NCBI GenBank assembly: GCA_947311845.1
Contig: CAMZMU010000062.1
Coordinates: 49,772,592-49,836,591, forward strand
Source of the DNA: Poa pratensis
Taxonomy: Eukaryota > Streptophyta > Magnoliopsida > Poales > Poaceae
DNA: 64,000 nt
Direction: 5' to 3'
Shown here: piece by piece, positions 23,011 to 34,532 of the stretch
Position numbering within the stretch: position 1 is the stretch's first letter
Layout of the letters: every line of letters starts with the position of its first letter
Notes under the pieces: generated by a model
What the model saw: only the letters and a program-made list of their open reading frames with translations
Told to the model about the DNA's origin: nothing
Databases searched by the model: none
Translations under genes and position numbers: made by a program

Positions 23011-23217
23011 AAGAAGACAGAGCAGAAAATGTGCAACCAAACGAAAGTTAACGATGCAGGTGCTATCGAATAATCATTGCAAGTTTAGCACAATATGCTG
23101 ACATCAAATATCTGCAAACCAACAAGAGAGCAAATGTGGTCGTTCTTCGACAATATTATTTGCAAATTGAAAAGACATCATAGATGGGCGGTAGCACTTC
23201 CACGCGGACTGAGAACG

Positions 23218-23517
23218 TCACTCCTTCTTCCCAATGCCGTGAGACATGTTGTAGATCCCACGACCCTGTTTGTAGATTAAGAGACAGGTCACCGGCTGGG
23301 TAGAAGCAAACATCAAAGAGCACAATTAACCAAGCAGGAGATGAGATTTTGAACTTACGATCATGAACAAACTGGTGCCAGCAAGCGCAAGCGGGATGGC
23401 AACAGAGGTGATCACATCGTAACGCCCTTTGAGATGGGTGTGCTTGCTCAACTTCTGGAAAAGCTGTTGCTTCTGAAGGATCTTCTCGCGTGGATAAAAC
23501 GGCGCTTCCGTCGTCAT
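23218..23517 (-). CDS. Cytochrome c oxidase subunit 7a-like small mitochondrial protein
   Basis: Two coding exons (23359-23517 and 23218-23265, GT-AG, phase 0) give 68 residues. The protein begins MTTEAPFYPREKILQKQQLF and has a single membrane span (about TSVAIPLALAGTSLFMI). It ends in GRGIYNMSHGIGKKE, the conserved tail of the plant COX7a-like family. This family belongs to the respiratory complex IV of the inner mitochondrial membrane, with no cleaved presequence evident. A 3' acceptor (TTTCTATGCAG) lies directly before the ATG, so a 5' UTR intron is expected. A matching donor (CAG/GTAGGCG) at 25388 gives a 5' UTR exon from 25389 upward. The coding part is intact although a hAT element sits in that intron. 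Confidence 0.88.
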
Positions 23518-23547
23518 CCTGCATAGAAAATATAGCACGGCTGAAAA

Positions 23548-24570
23548 CAGTGGCGGACCCAGGAATGAACTGGAGGGTGGGCACACTTCAAAAAAAAATC
23601 GCTAGCCCATAAGAGATACAAATTTTTCAAATGAATAACGTAAATAGCCTATCATTTCTCTAGTGCAGCGTACTTTAAAAAAAAGATGTTTAGATGTGTC
23701 AAAAAATACTGGTTTTTTGTTTGTGGAATTGTGGATGTATACTAATATGATCTACATTTTTGTGAAACTTGGTTCATATAATAGTAGACATCTATATGTA
23801 CCCATATATATTTTTGGGATTTTTTTTAGATTTCAACATTCGGTTCCAATTTTTTTTGTTTTGAAAAAAGGCCTCCAGAAGTCCGGAGGAACAAAAAGGA
23901 CTTTTCAATCATTTCTCAATATTATAGTTCAATAAAAAAATGTTCTATAGGAGTACATGATTACAGAAATAACACTAGAATCGGCAACTCAAATGTGTTT
24001 GGATTTCGAGTTCGTCATTTTTAAACAAAAACGAGCAAATAACAGAAATATGTTGTCATTTTTAAACAATCCATGGAATTTGTCTATTCTGCGATATGCA
24101 TTGGGCAGCCGGCATGCACACAACAAGCAGATAAGAACCATATGATGGCAGCGTACTAGCTAGCTACTGCAGCGCTTCTCCTGCTCTGTATGCGCGGCCA
24201 CGGTGGGCGAGCAGCCGAGCATCAACAGCCAACAGGGCTATGGCGAGTGGCCGAGCGCCTGATGGCCTGAGCATGCAGCGCAGTGGCGCGGCCAGGAAAT
24301 GGCACAATCTGGGGTCTAGGGCAGCCGGGAGCGACGAAGAAAGGCGAGGGGCCGGTGGCAGCCTCCAGAATGGATCTGCTCGTTCGCTCGATCTTGTTCG
24401 TCAGCTAGGAGGGAGGATTGAAAGGAGACCAAATGAGCTTGTTCTGGACTTCCAAGTTATAAATTAGTTTTTTTTAGTGGACCAAGTTATAAATTAGTAT
24501 TTGATAGAAAAATCCCAAAAATTCAGGGTGGGCAACGGCCCACCCTGCCCACCCTCTAGGTCCGCCAATG
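23548..24570. mobile_element. hAT element of 1023 bp
   Basis: The left end is CAGTGGCGGACC and the reverse complement of the right end is CATTGGCGGACC. Both flanks carry the 8 bp GCTGAAAA (23540-23547 and 24571-24578), the size expected of a hAT target duplication. GGGTGGGC blocks follow just inside both ends. No transposase is present. A GC-rich part (24180-24440) has a short open frame with no recognised domain. It may start with another, internal end-like motif (CAGTGGCGCGGCCAGG near 24279), hinting at nesting. Confidence 0.88.
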
Positions 24571-24578
24571 GCTGAAAA

Positions 24579-25388
24579 GATACTCTATGCATCAACCACT
24601 CTAACACAACATTTCCATGATGAGCAAAATCAAGTATCGTCCGTCTACAATAAGTTATAACATTCACGAATGTAACATTCACATAACTGAATCAGGAGCC
24701 CAAAAAATCCATTCGTTTTCCACATTCCAGCAATTCTAATAAACCGAAGAATTTACATTGAGCCCTCACAGTATTACCAACCTAGCAACAACATAATTCG
24801 AAAGAGAGACCTTCCAACCAGATAACCCAAAATGAGGAATAATTACTTGATGTAAGTCCACTACAGCATGCAATCTATCGGGAATTTAGCACAATAACAC
24901 TATAGGACAAGATTTCCACGTTGAGAAAATTTATAATAAGGCAGTTTCTAGGCTATCACTGATCGCGACCAGAACCTTAGAATATTCTAGCATTAGCATC
25001 ATCGAATCAGGAGGACAAAGAATCCATTCTGTTCTCCACATTCCAGTAAATTCAATAAACCGAAAAAAAAATCCATAGAGCTTGCACAGTGCTACTAGCC
25101 TAGCAACAAAATCATTCGAAATAGGGACCTTTCAACCACATAACCCAACCTCGAGCGGATTAAAACAAACACCAGTTCAACAACAGATCGTACCTAGACC
25201 AAATTCCGAGGAGAGAACTGGTCCACTAATCATCCTAAAGGCGCGAGGATACGGGTCGGCACATCCGCGCCGCGGGGCGAATCTCCCGGCCCGGCGGGTT
25301 GCAGATCACCCACGCATACTCACGTCGCGTCGACGGGACAGATCGGAAAGCATCGGGTTAGGAGGGCAGAGGGGAGATCGACGCCTAC
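24579..25388. other. Remainder of the COX7a-type leader intron, with internal similarity
   Basis: Two stretches, about 24690-24830 and 25005-25150, share blocks such as CCACATTCCAG, AATAAACCGAA and AGCCTAGCAACA-like text, so a short local duplication is likely. No gene. Confidence 0.4.
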
Positions 25389-25713
25389 CTGACTTGCTGG
25401 GAAGCGCGGGTCGGGCAGCGACGGGGTGGCCGGCGGGCGGGTGGATCTGGAGGCTCGGGATTTAGGGGTACTGTTGGACGGGAGGAGGAGGACCGAAGGG
25501 AAGAAGAGGTCAACTAGGATTTGCCTCGACCGGGTGCGGGGGCTTGTTCGGTCAGCTGGGCCTCTTCGTCGGCCCGTCATGGGCCCGGTAGTTTAGGATG
25601 GTACATGGAATTTCTTTGAGTTGACATGTGGCAACGCATCTGCTGAAAAAAGAGTTTCTCAAAAAAAAACTGCTGAAAAAAGAAAAAACTGTGGCAATGC
25701 ATAATGAAATGTA

Positions 25714-25853
25714 CTCCCTCCTTTCACTAATGTATACATTTTAGTTTTTTATTAATTCAGATGTATCTAGACTTTTTTTACATAGATTCACTCATTTTAG
25801 TATTTATGTAGGCAATAGTGAAATACAAGGTATAATGTCTTGAACAGAGGGAG
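25714..25853. mobile_element. Degenerate Stowaway-like MITE
   Basis: The ends are CTCCCTCCTTTCAC and (right) GAACAGAGGGAG, with TA on both sides. The interior (CATTTTAGT, ATGTATCTAGAC) is typical of Triticeae Stowaway families, but the arms are mismatched. Confidence 0.65.
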
Positions 25854-26835
25854 TAAATAAGTTTTCAATGGAAAAGAAAAAGTATCTAGATGTGCATCTT
25901 ACACTAAAATAAGTCTAGATACGTGTGTGACAGAAAAGGTTAGAACATCTTATATTTCGATACGGATGGAGTAGTATTTTACATATCGGACCGAATCTTA
26001 TATGCACAACAAGTTGGTGACGGGCTTTCTTGCATTAAAATGTAGTACTATTAAATGTGCACACTACAATTTATTCAATTTTTGTTCAAAGGGTTGGCAC
26101 CATTCCTCGAATCGAAGAGGAACAGATGAACATTTACTGAAAATTCGAAGTCCCTCCTCCGGGCTCCTATAAAGAGGTTGTGGATTTTCTCTAGAGGAAC
26201 GGAATTAAAAGTTACCAGTCTGTTCGGAAAATTTGAAGTCCCTCGTGCTAGGCTTCCGCGTGTCGATCGATCAGCATAGTGACACGAGAAAGATGACAAT
26301 AAGCGTAGTTCCTCTTCCGTTCCTTCCCCTAAATTGATCCGCGCTTGTGATCAGCCGATCACTAATCTCACAAAGGACGAGTTGACATGCAATGACTGAG
26401 TAGGGCCTAATTTTATAGTTTCGCACAGGGCCCGAACTTTTCTGGCCTGGCCTTGCCCGACGAACCAACGAAATCACCGCTGCATTGTGACAAGCGGATT
26501 GCATCGTTTTTCTGTAAACGTTACTAGCTACTACAACTCCCTCCGTTCTTTAACAGCAGACGTATAATTGTTTGGTCAAAGTCAAACATTATAGAAAATG
26601 ACTAAGTTTATAAAATAAGCATAATGACATATATTTTCATATTATATTTATATAGTTTTATAATTATCAGTGATGTTTCCTACAACGTTAGTCAAAATTA
26701 CCATCAATTGATTTTTTTAAATACATATATTGTTTTGAGAAAAGTAGGCAGTACGTCAAGTGACAAAATAATCTTGTGATGTTGGTAGAGGGTTATCTCA
26801 CATTGCAAATTCTAGAGAGGAAAAAAATACGGTTT
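25854..26835. other. Repeat-rich spacer with partial Stowaway ends
   Basis: A right-end-like CGGATGGAGTA lies near 25970 and a left-end-like CTCCCTCCGTTCTTTAA near 26536. The latter is followed by GTTTGGTCAAAGTCAAAC, seen in other Stowaway-like elements. No complete partner was found for either. No gene. Confidence 0.5.
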
Positions 26836-27260
26836 TGCTAAGTCTCAACTAGCTGAGACTTAACTTATGTCTCAGTCAAAACATCCACCCTCCATCAACG
26901 CGCCAAGATTCGTGCTAACCCTAACTGGTCTTCTTCTTCCTCGGGACGGCGGCGGCGCCAAGCCGAGCCGGAGCCGCCGCAGTCGCAGCTGGCCGCGGCG
27001 GAGGCGAGGAGTAACTTAACTTGGGGGGTGCGGGGTCGCCGGAGTCGAGGGCGGGGCTTAGAGGGACGGCCGGGGCGGCGGCGGACCGGCGGTGGGCTAC
27101 GGTTGGAGGAGGGCGGGGCGCCGAGGCGGCGCGGGTGGCGGCAGCAGGCGGCATGGCCGGCGGTACGTGGCGGCGGGGTCGCCGGAGTTGGAGAAGAAGG
27201 GGTGACGTCACCTGACTGAGACATAAGTTATGTCCCAGTCAGCTGAGACATAGAGAGACC
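26836..27260. mobile_element. Terminal-inverted-repeat element with GC-rich captured-looking interior
   Basis: The outer ~45 bases on each side are inverted repeats sharing ATAACTTATGTCTCAGTCA-like sequence and TGTCTCAGCT. The 330-base interior is about 75-80% GC by eye and reads as low-complexity Arg/Gly/Pro/Ala-rich frames on both strands. A stretch AAATTCTAGAGAGGAAAAAA occurs on both outer sides (about 26806 and 27294). It may be an old target-site or flank duplication. The layout resembles a Mutator-type (Pack-MULE) element, but the family is not proven. Confidence 0.55.
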
Positions 27261-27439
27261 CAAAAAAATATGCCATTTAGGCCTTCATGTAAAAAATTCT
27301 AGAGAGGAAAAAAGTAATGATTTCCCATGATTAATGGTTAATCAAAAAATATCTTCTTGTATCAGCCTTGGAAAGAAAAGAAAACAAAAGTTTTCCTTGG
27401 CTCACTGCTTGCAGGGGGAAGAGAAAAGAGGAGAGCAGG

Positions 27440-29191
27440 ATGGTGTGTTATCCGGTCGCCGTCGCGGCGCACTGCCGCGGCCCGCTCCTCCTCCCCCACC
27501 GCACGCCGTCGACGACGACCGCCCTCTTCCGTCGCAGCCTCCTGCTGCCGTTGTCCCAATCCCGCCCACCCCCCTCCTCGGCTCGACGGGCATGGGGGCG
27601 CCGCCACGCCGTCAACCCCGACGACGACGACGTCTTCCTCACGCTCGACCTCGACGAGTTCGAGGGCCCTGACGGGCAGGATGACGAGGAGGGTTCGTCT
27701 CCGTGGGAGGGCGCGCTGGTGTACCGGCGCGACGCGGCGGCGCTTCACGTGGAGTACGCCACCACGCTCGAGCGCCTGGGCCTCGCCGACCTTTCCACCT
27801 CGCACTCAAGGGCCCGCGCCGCCGCCATGGGCATCCTCCCCTCCACCAAGACGAAGCTGCCGCTGGACGGCGCAGAGACCACGCCCGTGCTCGTCGCCGT
27901 CGACGTCACCAGGCGCCGCGGCCGCCTGCGACTCGACGGCATCGTGCGCACCGTCCTCACCCTCGGCTGCTACCGGTGAGACCCCAATCCATGCTTGCCT
28001 CATCATGTCATTGTTCCCTCCACTGTATCTGTATGGTATGTGTGTCATGGGGAGAAATTGCAGAGCAAAGTGACATTCTTGTTACTAGTACTACTTTGAC
28101 TGCAACATTCTACAGAACAATAAGTAGCATATAACTTCTCTTGCTGTTACCTTTGCATAACTTGCTTCTTATTGTGTGCTATTGATACACGATTAACTGT
28201 TCTCTGAATCGAATAGAGGGAATTGGCAGGATAGTAGCTTAGTTTCACCCTACAGAAAGTAGCAAAACAGCCAACTATGTTTCGAGTAATTTGTACAACT
28301 AGCTAGCTAGTTTTGATAATCTGGCATTTTCAGACTTAAGAAATTCCAGGGCCAAATGATAATGTCGACACCATTTTACCCTGCCGAAAAGTAGCATTGC
28401 TCTGTTGTTATCGCATCAGATCGCCTAATCTGCGTTTGAACTGCCGATGGCATTTCAGCTTTGCGTTGCTCAAATATTGAGTTGAAAAACCTGTTGCTTT
28501 GGCCATTGGCCAACAGCCAAGAACTACTTCGTTACAACTAAACTAGCTAGCTAGTTTGAGGGTAATCTGGCATGTAAGGACTCAAAGAGGATGTCTGTCC
28601 GGCATTTTCAGGCTACAAGGACAGGCTAGCTTGTTCTATTTCCATGTAATATGACTCAGTTGATTTGTCCTGAAAGCAGAAACCTATCATTCTGACTCGG
28701 TTGATTTGTCTAGCAAGGTTGTTGTTTGTTTATTTTAAACCCATTTTTATTATGCTTTCCTTTTCAGGTGTGCTGAGCCAGCGCCACAACCTATATTCGC
28801 CAACTTCTCCTTGTTACTGACAGAAGACACGGTGGAAGAACCCGACATGGTCGACCTCGGAACCATATATGAAGAAGACGCGACCAAGTTTCCTTCAGTG
28901 ACCGGCAGCCAGGATGAGGACGACCAAGACATCGACTGGGATGACCGCGTGCACTTCCCGGCCGGCGAGAAGGAGGTGGACATCTCGAAGCACATCCGGG
29001 ACATCATCCACCTAGAGATCACGTTGGACGCGTTCTGCAACACGACCTGCAAGGGCCTGTGCCTCACGTGCGGCGTGAACCTCAACACGGGCAGCTGCGG
29101 CTGCGGCGAGGAGGAGCCGCGGGACAAGGATGCCAAGCGATCGGGTACTATGAAAGACCTGCTGAAGCCATTGCAAGATCGACGACGATGA
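27440..29191 (+). CDS. DUF177/YceD-like protein, predicted plastid rRNA accumulation factor
   Basis: Two exons (27440-27975 and 28768-29191, GT-AG, phase kept) give 319 residues. The first about 60 residues are rich in S, R, P and A without acids, as in a chloroplast transit peptide. The body holds the DUF177 (YceD) fold: an exon-1 part ending VRTVLTLGCYR, then exon 2 from CAEPAPQPIF through an acidic stretch. The C-terminal region has clustered cysteines (FCNTTCKGLCLTCGVNLNTG, then CGCGEE), probably metal-binding. YceD homologues are needed for 23S rRNA build-up in bacteria and plastids, and the maize homologue is linked to plastid rRNA. The ATG chosen begins the transit-peptide frame. The gene is intact and divergent from the COX7a-type gene. 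Confidence 0.88.
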
Positions 29192-31499
29192 TGATGATGT
29201 GGACCGTAGGTAGGGATTTTGTGATGTGTGATGACGATCATGTAACATTTGAATTAAATTTCTTTTGGTGTTGAGAAGTTGCTGCTCCCAAAAGGATCTT
29301 AGGTTTCGGGTACTGCGAAAAGGCTTCTCAAAATCGTTGTCCATAGATTCTTTACGCTCATGAACATCTGTACATGTAGATGTAGAATTGACTGTTGTTG
29401 GCAAGAAGCCTCAAGTAAGGGTTTTGTTGTTTTGTATGCACAAATCAAGTCCTATTATCGTTCGTGACAAGTCTTGGTTTGGACGACTGGGAACAGTACA
29501 AGGAGCTCGTGAGATGCACTATATTTTGTTGAAACCTAAGCTTAGGTAAGACGATGTGCGCGAGCGCCGTCCATGCCGTGCCTGTCCATGTTACTAACCT
29601 AGTTACAGACGCAGATGAAAATTCAGCTAAAGCTCATCAATCAACCACAAGTTTCAGAGATGGAGCTTGCCAACACACTCGACAATCATCAAGTTTCTGA
29701 AGAATGGAATTCAGGAACAGCTGCACTCCGCAAAGAATTGATGACGAAAATGTAAAAAAAAAAAAACGTACCACTAACTATTCGTTATCTGTAACTCGTC
29801 ACGGTGTCACCGAGGAGGCGGATCCAGACTCACATCTAAATAGCATGCACAGCTACACAAGTGGTATACAGGATTACAGGGAATCGGATTATTTTTCTCT
29901 CTTTCTTGGTGAAATAAGGGTATACGGATCCCCCACAGGAATTATTCAGGATACACAGATATTGGCAGCATCCTTGCCAAGCAGAGAGAAACATACTCAA
30001 AGCCAATGGTAACAAGAAACATGTCAGGATTCTATCATCTCTGTGAACAAGAGTTGCAGACCCAGTACATTTACAAATATTCATGTGATGTTATGGAATC
30101 TAATTCCAGAATAAAAAAACAGGGATTCAAAGTTTGATTAGTGGTTTATAAATAGCATGGAAGGAATTCAACTGTTGTAAGAAAATGTTTGAACTCTGAA
30201 CCTGAAAACAGCTATATGTAAAAGCACATGAAACTGAAATGTTGCGCAGCTTCTGAGGTACCAAAAGAATGTGCACCTTGTTCTACTTCCATCTTCAGTT
30301 ATCTCACCTGTCTTTTAAGTTGTAACTGTCATTACCATATCTTAATTAGCTGTAATCCTGATACTTGAACCAGTGGATTATTGGAATTTAGTCAAGTGGT
30401 TCTACTAATGACAATCTTATCAACTGAACTTTTATGCATGTCACGCCATCAGCCAAGAAGAAATCCTGAGCAGTGTGTGCTTAAAGAAAATTGAGATGCA
30501 GTAGTAAAATGGTTGCTTGATGTACTTGGATCATTGAAATCTAGGCAAGAGCTTCTACTGATAATTTTACCAACTAAACTGGTATGCATGTCATACCATC
30601 AGCCAATATATAATGTCTTCTGGTTCTGGGATGATTTAGCAACTGAGTATACGGAAGTTTCAAGAAGATATAAACCAACCCAGAAATTCAGATATCAAAT
30701 TGTAACCGACTAGAAAAGAGATAAGAGTTTTCCGCACAACTTGGAAGTAGGGTGTGGTGGTCCTCGCAGTGCCGGAGAAGTGGGAGATTACGAGGGATTG
30801 ACGGAGCGGCGGTTTCATCAGGACGAGGCAACATGTGAGTGGAGCCGACCATTCGGCCGACGGCTGCATCGGGGGCTCTACGGCCAAATAAGTCACGATC
30901 GCGGTGGCACTTTCTTCCGGTGCCGGTGGGCAGCAGACGCAAATAGTGTTTTATATGAGGAACCTTGGGAGAGCAGGCCGGTGCCGGAGAAGGGGAATTT
31001 AAAGAAATTGTCGCGGCAGCACGGCTAGCCGCGGGTGGCGGGAGCAGGCGGTTCATCCAATGGCTGCGGCGGGGTATCGACGGCCGGAGAAGTAGGAACA
31101 GAGGTAGGGGTGCGAGCTCAAGCCATTGCCACCCCTATGCTAAATTTGTTTTCTATAAGCTCCCTATATAATGTGAATTGACCCTTAAAGATGTGAGAAA
31201 TTGCCTAAGTGGGCCCCTCCAAATAATTTAGTGTTCAACTCCCCCTCTACCATTCTTAGTTCCGTCCTTTTTGCTCGACTCCTTCCTGCGGTGGTGGCGA
31301 GTATGGTGAGCTCGGCCCATTGTTCGTTTCTCTTGCAGCTGACACTTGGAGTGTTATATATGCCGACACTAAGCGCCATCATATCTTAGTTTCTATAGAT
31401 TTGAACTATGAAGACGCTGCAATCTAGGGATGAAATGAATTTGGGAAATTGTTCAAGATGCAAGATCTTGGAAGCATCCTTGCTTGCATAGAGTAACGT
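29192..31499. other. Spacer between the DUF177 gene and the copia element
   Basis: Frames up to about 120 codons near 30700-31060 are moderately GC-rich on both strands but show no domain. The last 60 bases are the left flank of the copia insertion. A local duplication is listed separately. No gene is supported. Confidence 0.45.
30370..30605 (+). repeat. Two diverged ~80 bp direct copies
   Basis: 30370-30455 and 30527-30605 share the order TGGAT(T/C)ATT, TTCTACT, CAACT.AACT and ATGCATGTCA..CCATCAGCCAA. This is a small old tandem duplication with no coding meaning. Confidence 0.55.
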
Positions 31500-31923
31500 T
31501 GAAAGAACATTTTATATATCCCTTGTTAGTTTTGTGTGTTAGGCAACAACATTAGTGACACTCTAATTTGTTGCTAGGTGATCCAGGAGTTAAAATAGAT
31601 ATTTACATATGCATCGAATCGCCTAAGAGAAAAGAAAGAGAAGGAACTGCTGTTGAATATCCCAGGCCGGGCCAGAGTCTCCGGTCTGTCTGGACCGGAG
31701 TCTCCGGTCTCAGGGGATTTGTTGTGAGCTGCGTTGTGGTGGCAACCACGGTACTCACTCCTAGGGCCGTCTCCAGAAATTGGGGGCCCGTGTGCGAAAT
31801 GCAAAATGGGGCCTAGAATTTGAAAATTGTACATGACATAGCAATTAAAAATACTTTCACTTTATTACATAACTTTAATATGTGTTATTTTAAATAATAT
31901 AACGAAACATATCAAATCTTAAT

Positions 31924-32373
31924 TCTACTGAAAGTGCCACTAAAGTAACAATATGTTCTAAAAAAAAACATTATCCGTCTGGTATTTCTTGAGCAATCTT
32001 TTTATTTTCCTCTTCTTTTTCACACCAGATTGACACTTTGTTTTTCTGAGATTATTCATGATTCGTCCTGTTTAATATTAATAAATTGACAAAAAAAATA
32101 AACAGTTTAACACGACTAGCAGGGATGACTAGAAAAGGTTGCAGCGATCCTACCTTCACACGTGTTCGGCTCTACTGAAAGTGCCACTAAAGTAACAATA
32201 TGTTCTACAAAAAAACATTATCCGTCTGGTATTTCTTGAGCAATCTTTTTATTTTCCTCTTCTTTTTCACACCAGATTGACACTTTGTTTTTCTGAGATT
32301 ATTCATGATTCGTCCTGTTTAATATTAATAAATTGACAAAAAAATAAACAGTTTAACACGACTAGCAGGGATG
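31924..32373 (+). repeat. 204 bp direct duplication inside the hAT element
   Basis: 31924-32127 and 32171-32373 are nearly identical, starting TCTACTGAAAGTGCCACTAA and ending GACTAGCAGGGATG. They are separated by 43 bases. The high identity points to a recent event. Confidence 0.9.
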
Positions 32374-32479
32374 TAACATATCAAATCATTAATTCTAGGG
32401 GCAGCTGGTCCTGGGTTCTTCGCAGCCAGGAGCGAAGAGCTGCCACGGCCACCGCCACCGGGTTCCTGGCCACTGACCA

Positions 32480-32850
32480 CGATGCTGATGACGCCGGTTC
32501 AGCCGCATCCGCCTCGACGAGGTCTCTGGCGTCCAAGGGTTCCGTGTGCAGCGCCTGCGCGGCGACGGGCTGTGGGAGCCCGACGATCCCCGGTTCGTCG
32601 TCGCCGTCGATATGGCGTGCCACTTGGAGGCCGCCGGACCGGCGGCGGTGGAGGCGCTCATCCGCGGGGAGGCGGAGGTCGGGCGGCCGGTGACGTGCGT
32701 GGTGACCAACGCCTTCGTCCCATGGGCGCTCCGCGTGGCCGCCGACATGGGCCTCCCGCGCGGCCGGGCGGCATGCTGTGGATCCAGTCCTGTGGCGTGC
32801 TCTCCGTGTACTACCAGCTGCCGAGATTCCCGTCGACCCATCGGAGGCGT
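32480..32850 (+). pseudogene. UDP-glycosyltransferase gene fragment captured by the hAT element
   Basis: One frame reads EVGRPVTCVVTNAFVPWALR. About 60 bases later the next frame continues LWIQSCGVLSVYYQL. Together these match the N-terminal acceptor-binding half of plant family-1 glycosyltransferases (UGT75-like phrase PVTCVV...PW, WIQ). The frame change near 32770 and the missing C-terminal PSPG box show it is a broken fragment. The GC content is typical of a grass first exon. Confidence 0.6.
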
Positions 32851-33769
32851 ATACAGGCAAATAGCAATTACTCCCGTAATTCTAGGACATAACAAAAATT
32901 CAGCGCAAAATTGGAGGGTCAACGAACTGTAGGCTTCTCCATGCGTGTTGTAGCCTCCGTTTCAGCTGCGCTCAGCCGGCCTGCCGCCGTCGAGCCGGAG
33001 GAAGTGGCTGCGCCACCCAGGATCTGCCGCCTCCACGTCTTGTCTTCTGAGCTCGAGCCGGTCGCAGCAGCTGCGCCGCCCACACGGGATCCCGACGAGC
33101 AATCCCGACGGCGAGCTCCAGCGAGGCCTGGCGGCGCATGCGGGGAGGCAGGAGCCGAGCGGGCCGGCGGCGGCTGATCCCTTGGGGATTTTTCTTTTTT
33201 TTTGTTTGCGCCACGTCAACGCCATGTCATCCCAAGAAAATGTCAAAATTGACCGAAAACCGCCCCAAATCGAGCAAAAACACTATCAGGGTGTGATTTG
33301 TCCGGTATTGCAAAGTTCAGGGTACAAATTATCAGGTTTTGGAGATTGGGGTGAAATGTATCCGGATGGTGAAATTTCAGGGTGAAATCTATACTTTTCC
33401 TTCTAGGAAATACCAAATTGTTTGCTAAATTTGATACGGACATACTAGGAAGCAGGTATTTGGGGGCCCTGGAATTTGGGGGCCCTGTTCCGTCGCTCAC
33501 TTCGAACATGGCCATCGACGGGCCTGCTCACTCCGGAGTCTTACCGGAGAGTTGGCGTAGTCTTGTCTTCGGCCGAAGTCTCCGGACTCAGGGGACCAAA
33601 GATTCCGGTCCTTGCCCAAAGTCTCCGGACCATCGAGAAGAAGCAGCAAGTGGTGGCAGCCACTGGCTCCAGTCCGGAGAGTTACCGGAGTGTTGCCGGA
33701 GTCTCCGGTCACTTAGACCGGAGTCTCCGGTGTGAGGAGAGAAGCAACGGCTACATTTTCTGGGAGGGG

Positions 33770-33777
33770 TATAAATA
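33770..33777 (+). promoter_or_regulatory. TATA box of the 5' LTR
   Basis: TATAAATA sits in GGGAGGGGTATAAATATCCC, about 700 bases before the LTR end. It would place the U3/R border about 30 bases downstream. Confidence 0.7.
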
Positions 33778-34482
33778 TCCCTCCACCTACCTCCAGCCAA
33801 GTAGCTCGCCCAGCATTGAAGAACACCATTATTGCAAGCTCAAGAATCACTAGATCTCTCAATCCCTCCACCCAAACTCGTTGATCTTTGGAGGATTGAA
33901 GGAGAAGGCCCGGATCTACAACTTCATCGAAGCGTTCTTCATTTCCCCCTCATTCACTTGAGGGATTCGAGCCTAGGGTTTACACTAGGAAAACCTAGAC
34001 ATCTTGTTGTACTTACTTGCTTGCTACTTTTTTGTAGCAGATTCGTGGTGCTTGGGAGCTCCCAATCCTTTTGTGGGTTGTGCCTCAAGTGTGTTGTAAG
34101 GGCTCCGGATTCCGCCTTGAAGGATTCCGATAGTGGAAGGTGAACCGATCTTTTGGGCTAAGTTCATCGGAGAATAGGGTGAGGCCATTTGTGGCGCTTG
34201 AGTTTGAAACTCACACCCCTCCAACGAGACGTACTCCCTAAAAAGGAGGAACTCGGGAATACATCCTTGTCTCCGCGTGCTTCCCGTTAGGTTACTCCTT
34301 TCTCTCTAGTTATTACTTGTATCTTATCTTGTTTAGGTTTAACTTGTCATATAGGTAAATACACCGTAGTTGCATATCTAGAGAATTTAACTTTGTGTCA
34401 AGCCTTAATCAAAAAATAATTAAAATTTGGAGTAGCACCTATTCACCCCCCCCCCTCTAGGTGGCCATACGATCCTTTCAAT

Positions 34483-34495
34483 TGGTATCAGAGCC
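34483..34495 (+). other. Primer binding site of the copia element
   Basis: TGGTATCAGAGCC, two bases after the LTR, is complementary to the initiator tRNA-Met 3' end used by copia elements. Confidence 0.9.
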
Positions 34496-34532
34496 TCAAC
34501 TCTTTATTCGGGGTTATCCGCCTAAGAGAAGT

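Larger units (their letters stand above)
23519..25388 (-). other. 5' UTR intron of the COX7a-type gene
   Basis: The acceptor AG lies one base before the ATG. The best donor on the minus strand is AAGTCAG/GTAGGCG at 25388. This gives a 1.87 kb intron, about 1.0 kb of it the hAT insert. The GC-rich sequence from 25389 to about 25500 would be the leader exon. Introns in the leader often raise expression in plants. Not proven without transcripts. Confidence 0.6.
31762..33526. mobile_element. hAT element of 1765 bp inside the 5' LTR
   Basis: The left end is TAGGGCCGTCTCCAG and the reverse complement of the right end is CAGGCCCGTCGATGG. The flanking 8-mers are both CTCACTCC (31754-31761 and 33527-33534). 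GGGGGCCC blocks lie inside both ends, as in a known group of grass hAT elements. No transposase is present. The interior carries a glycosyltransferase fragment, another GC-rich piece (32940-33180) and a 204 bp direct duplication. Confidence 0.85.
31500..34480 (+). repeat. 5' LTR of the copia element, split by a hAT insertion
   Basis: The LTR parts are 31500-31761 and 33535-34480; 33527-33534 is the duplicated target of the hAT. It starts TGAAAGAACATTTTATATAT and ends GATCCTTTCA. It has several copies of the inverted-repeat motif CCGGAGTCTCCGG and a TATA box near 33770. Confidence 0.93.

Noticed and set aside
24240..24467. 75-codon frame inside the hAT element
   Set aside because: Short, no domain and no transposase motif; composition follows the local GC-rich patch.
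25860..26600. Further Stowaway copies
   Set aside because: Single ends only; no partner end with TA duplication could be matched.
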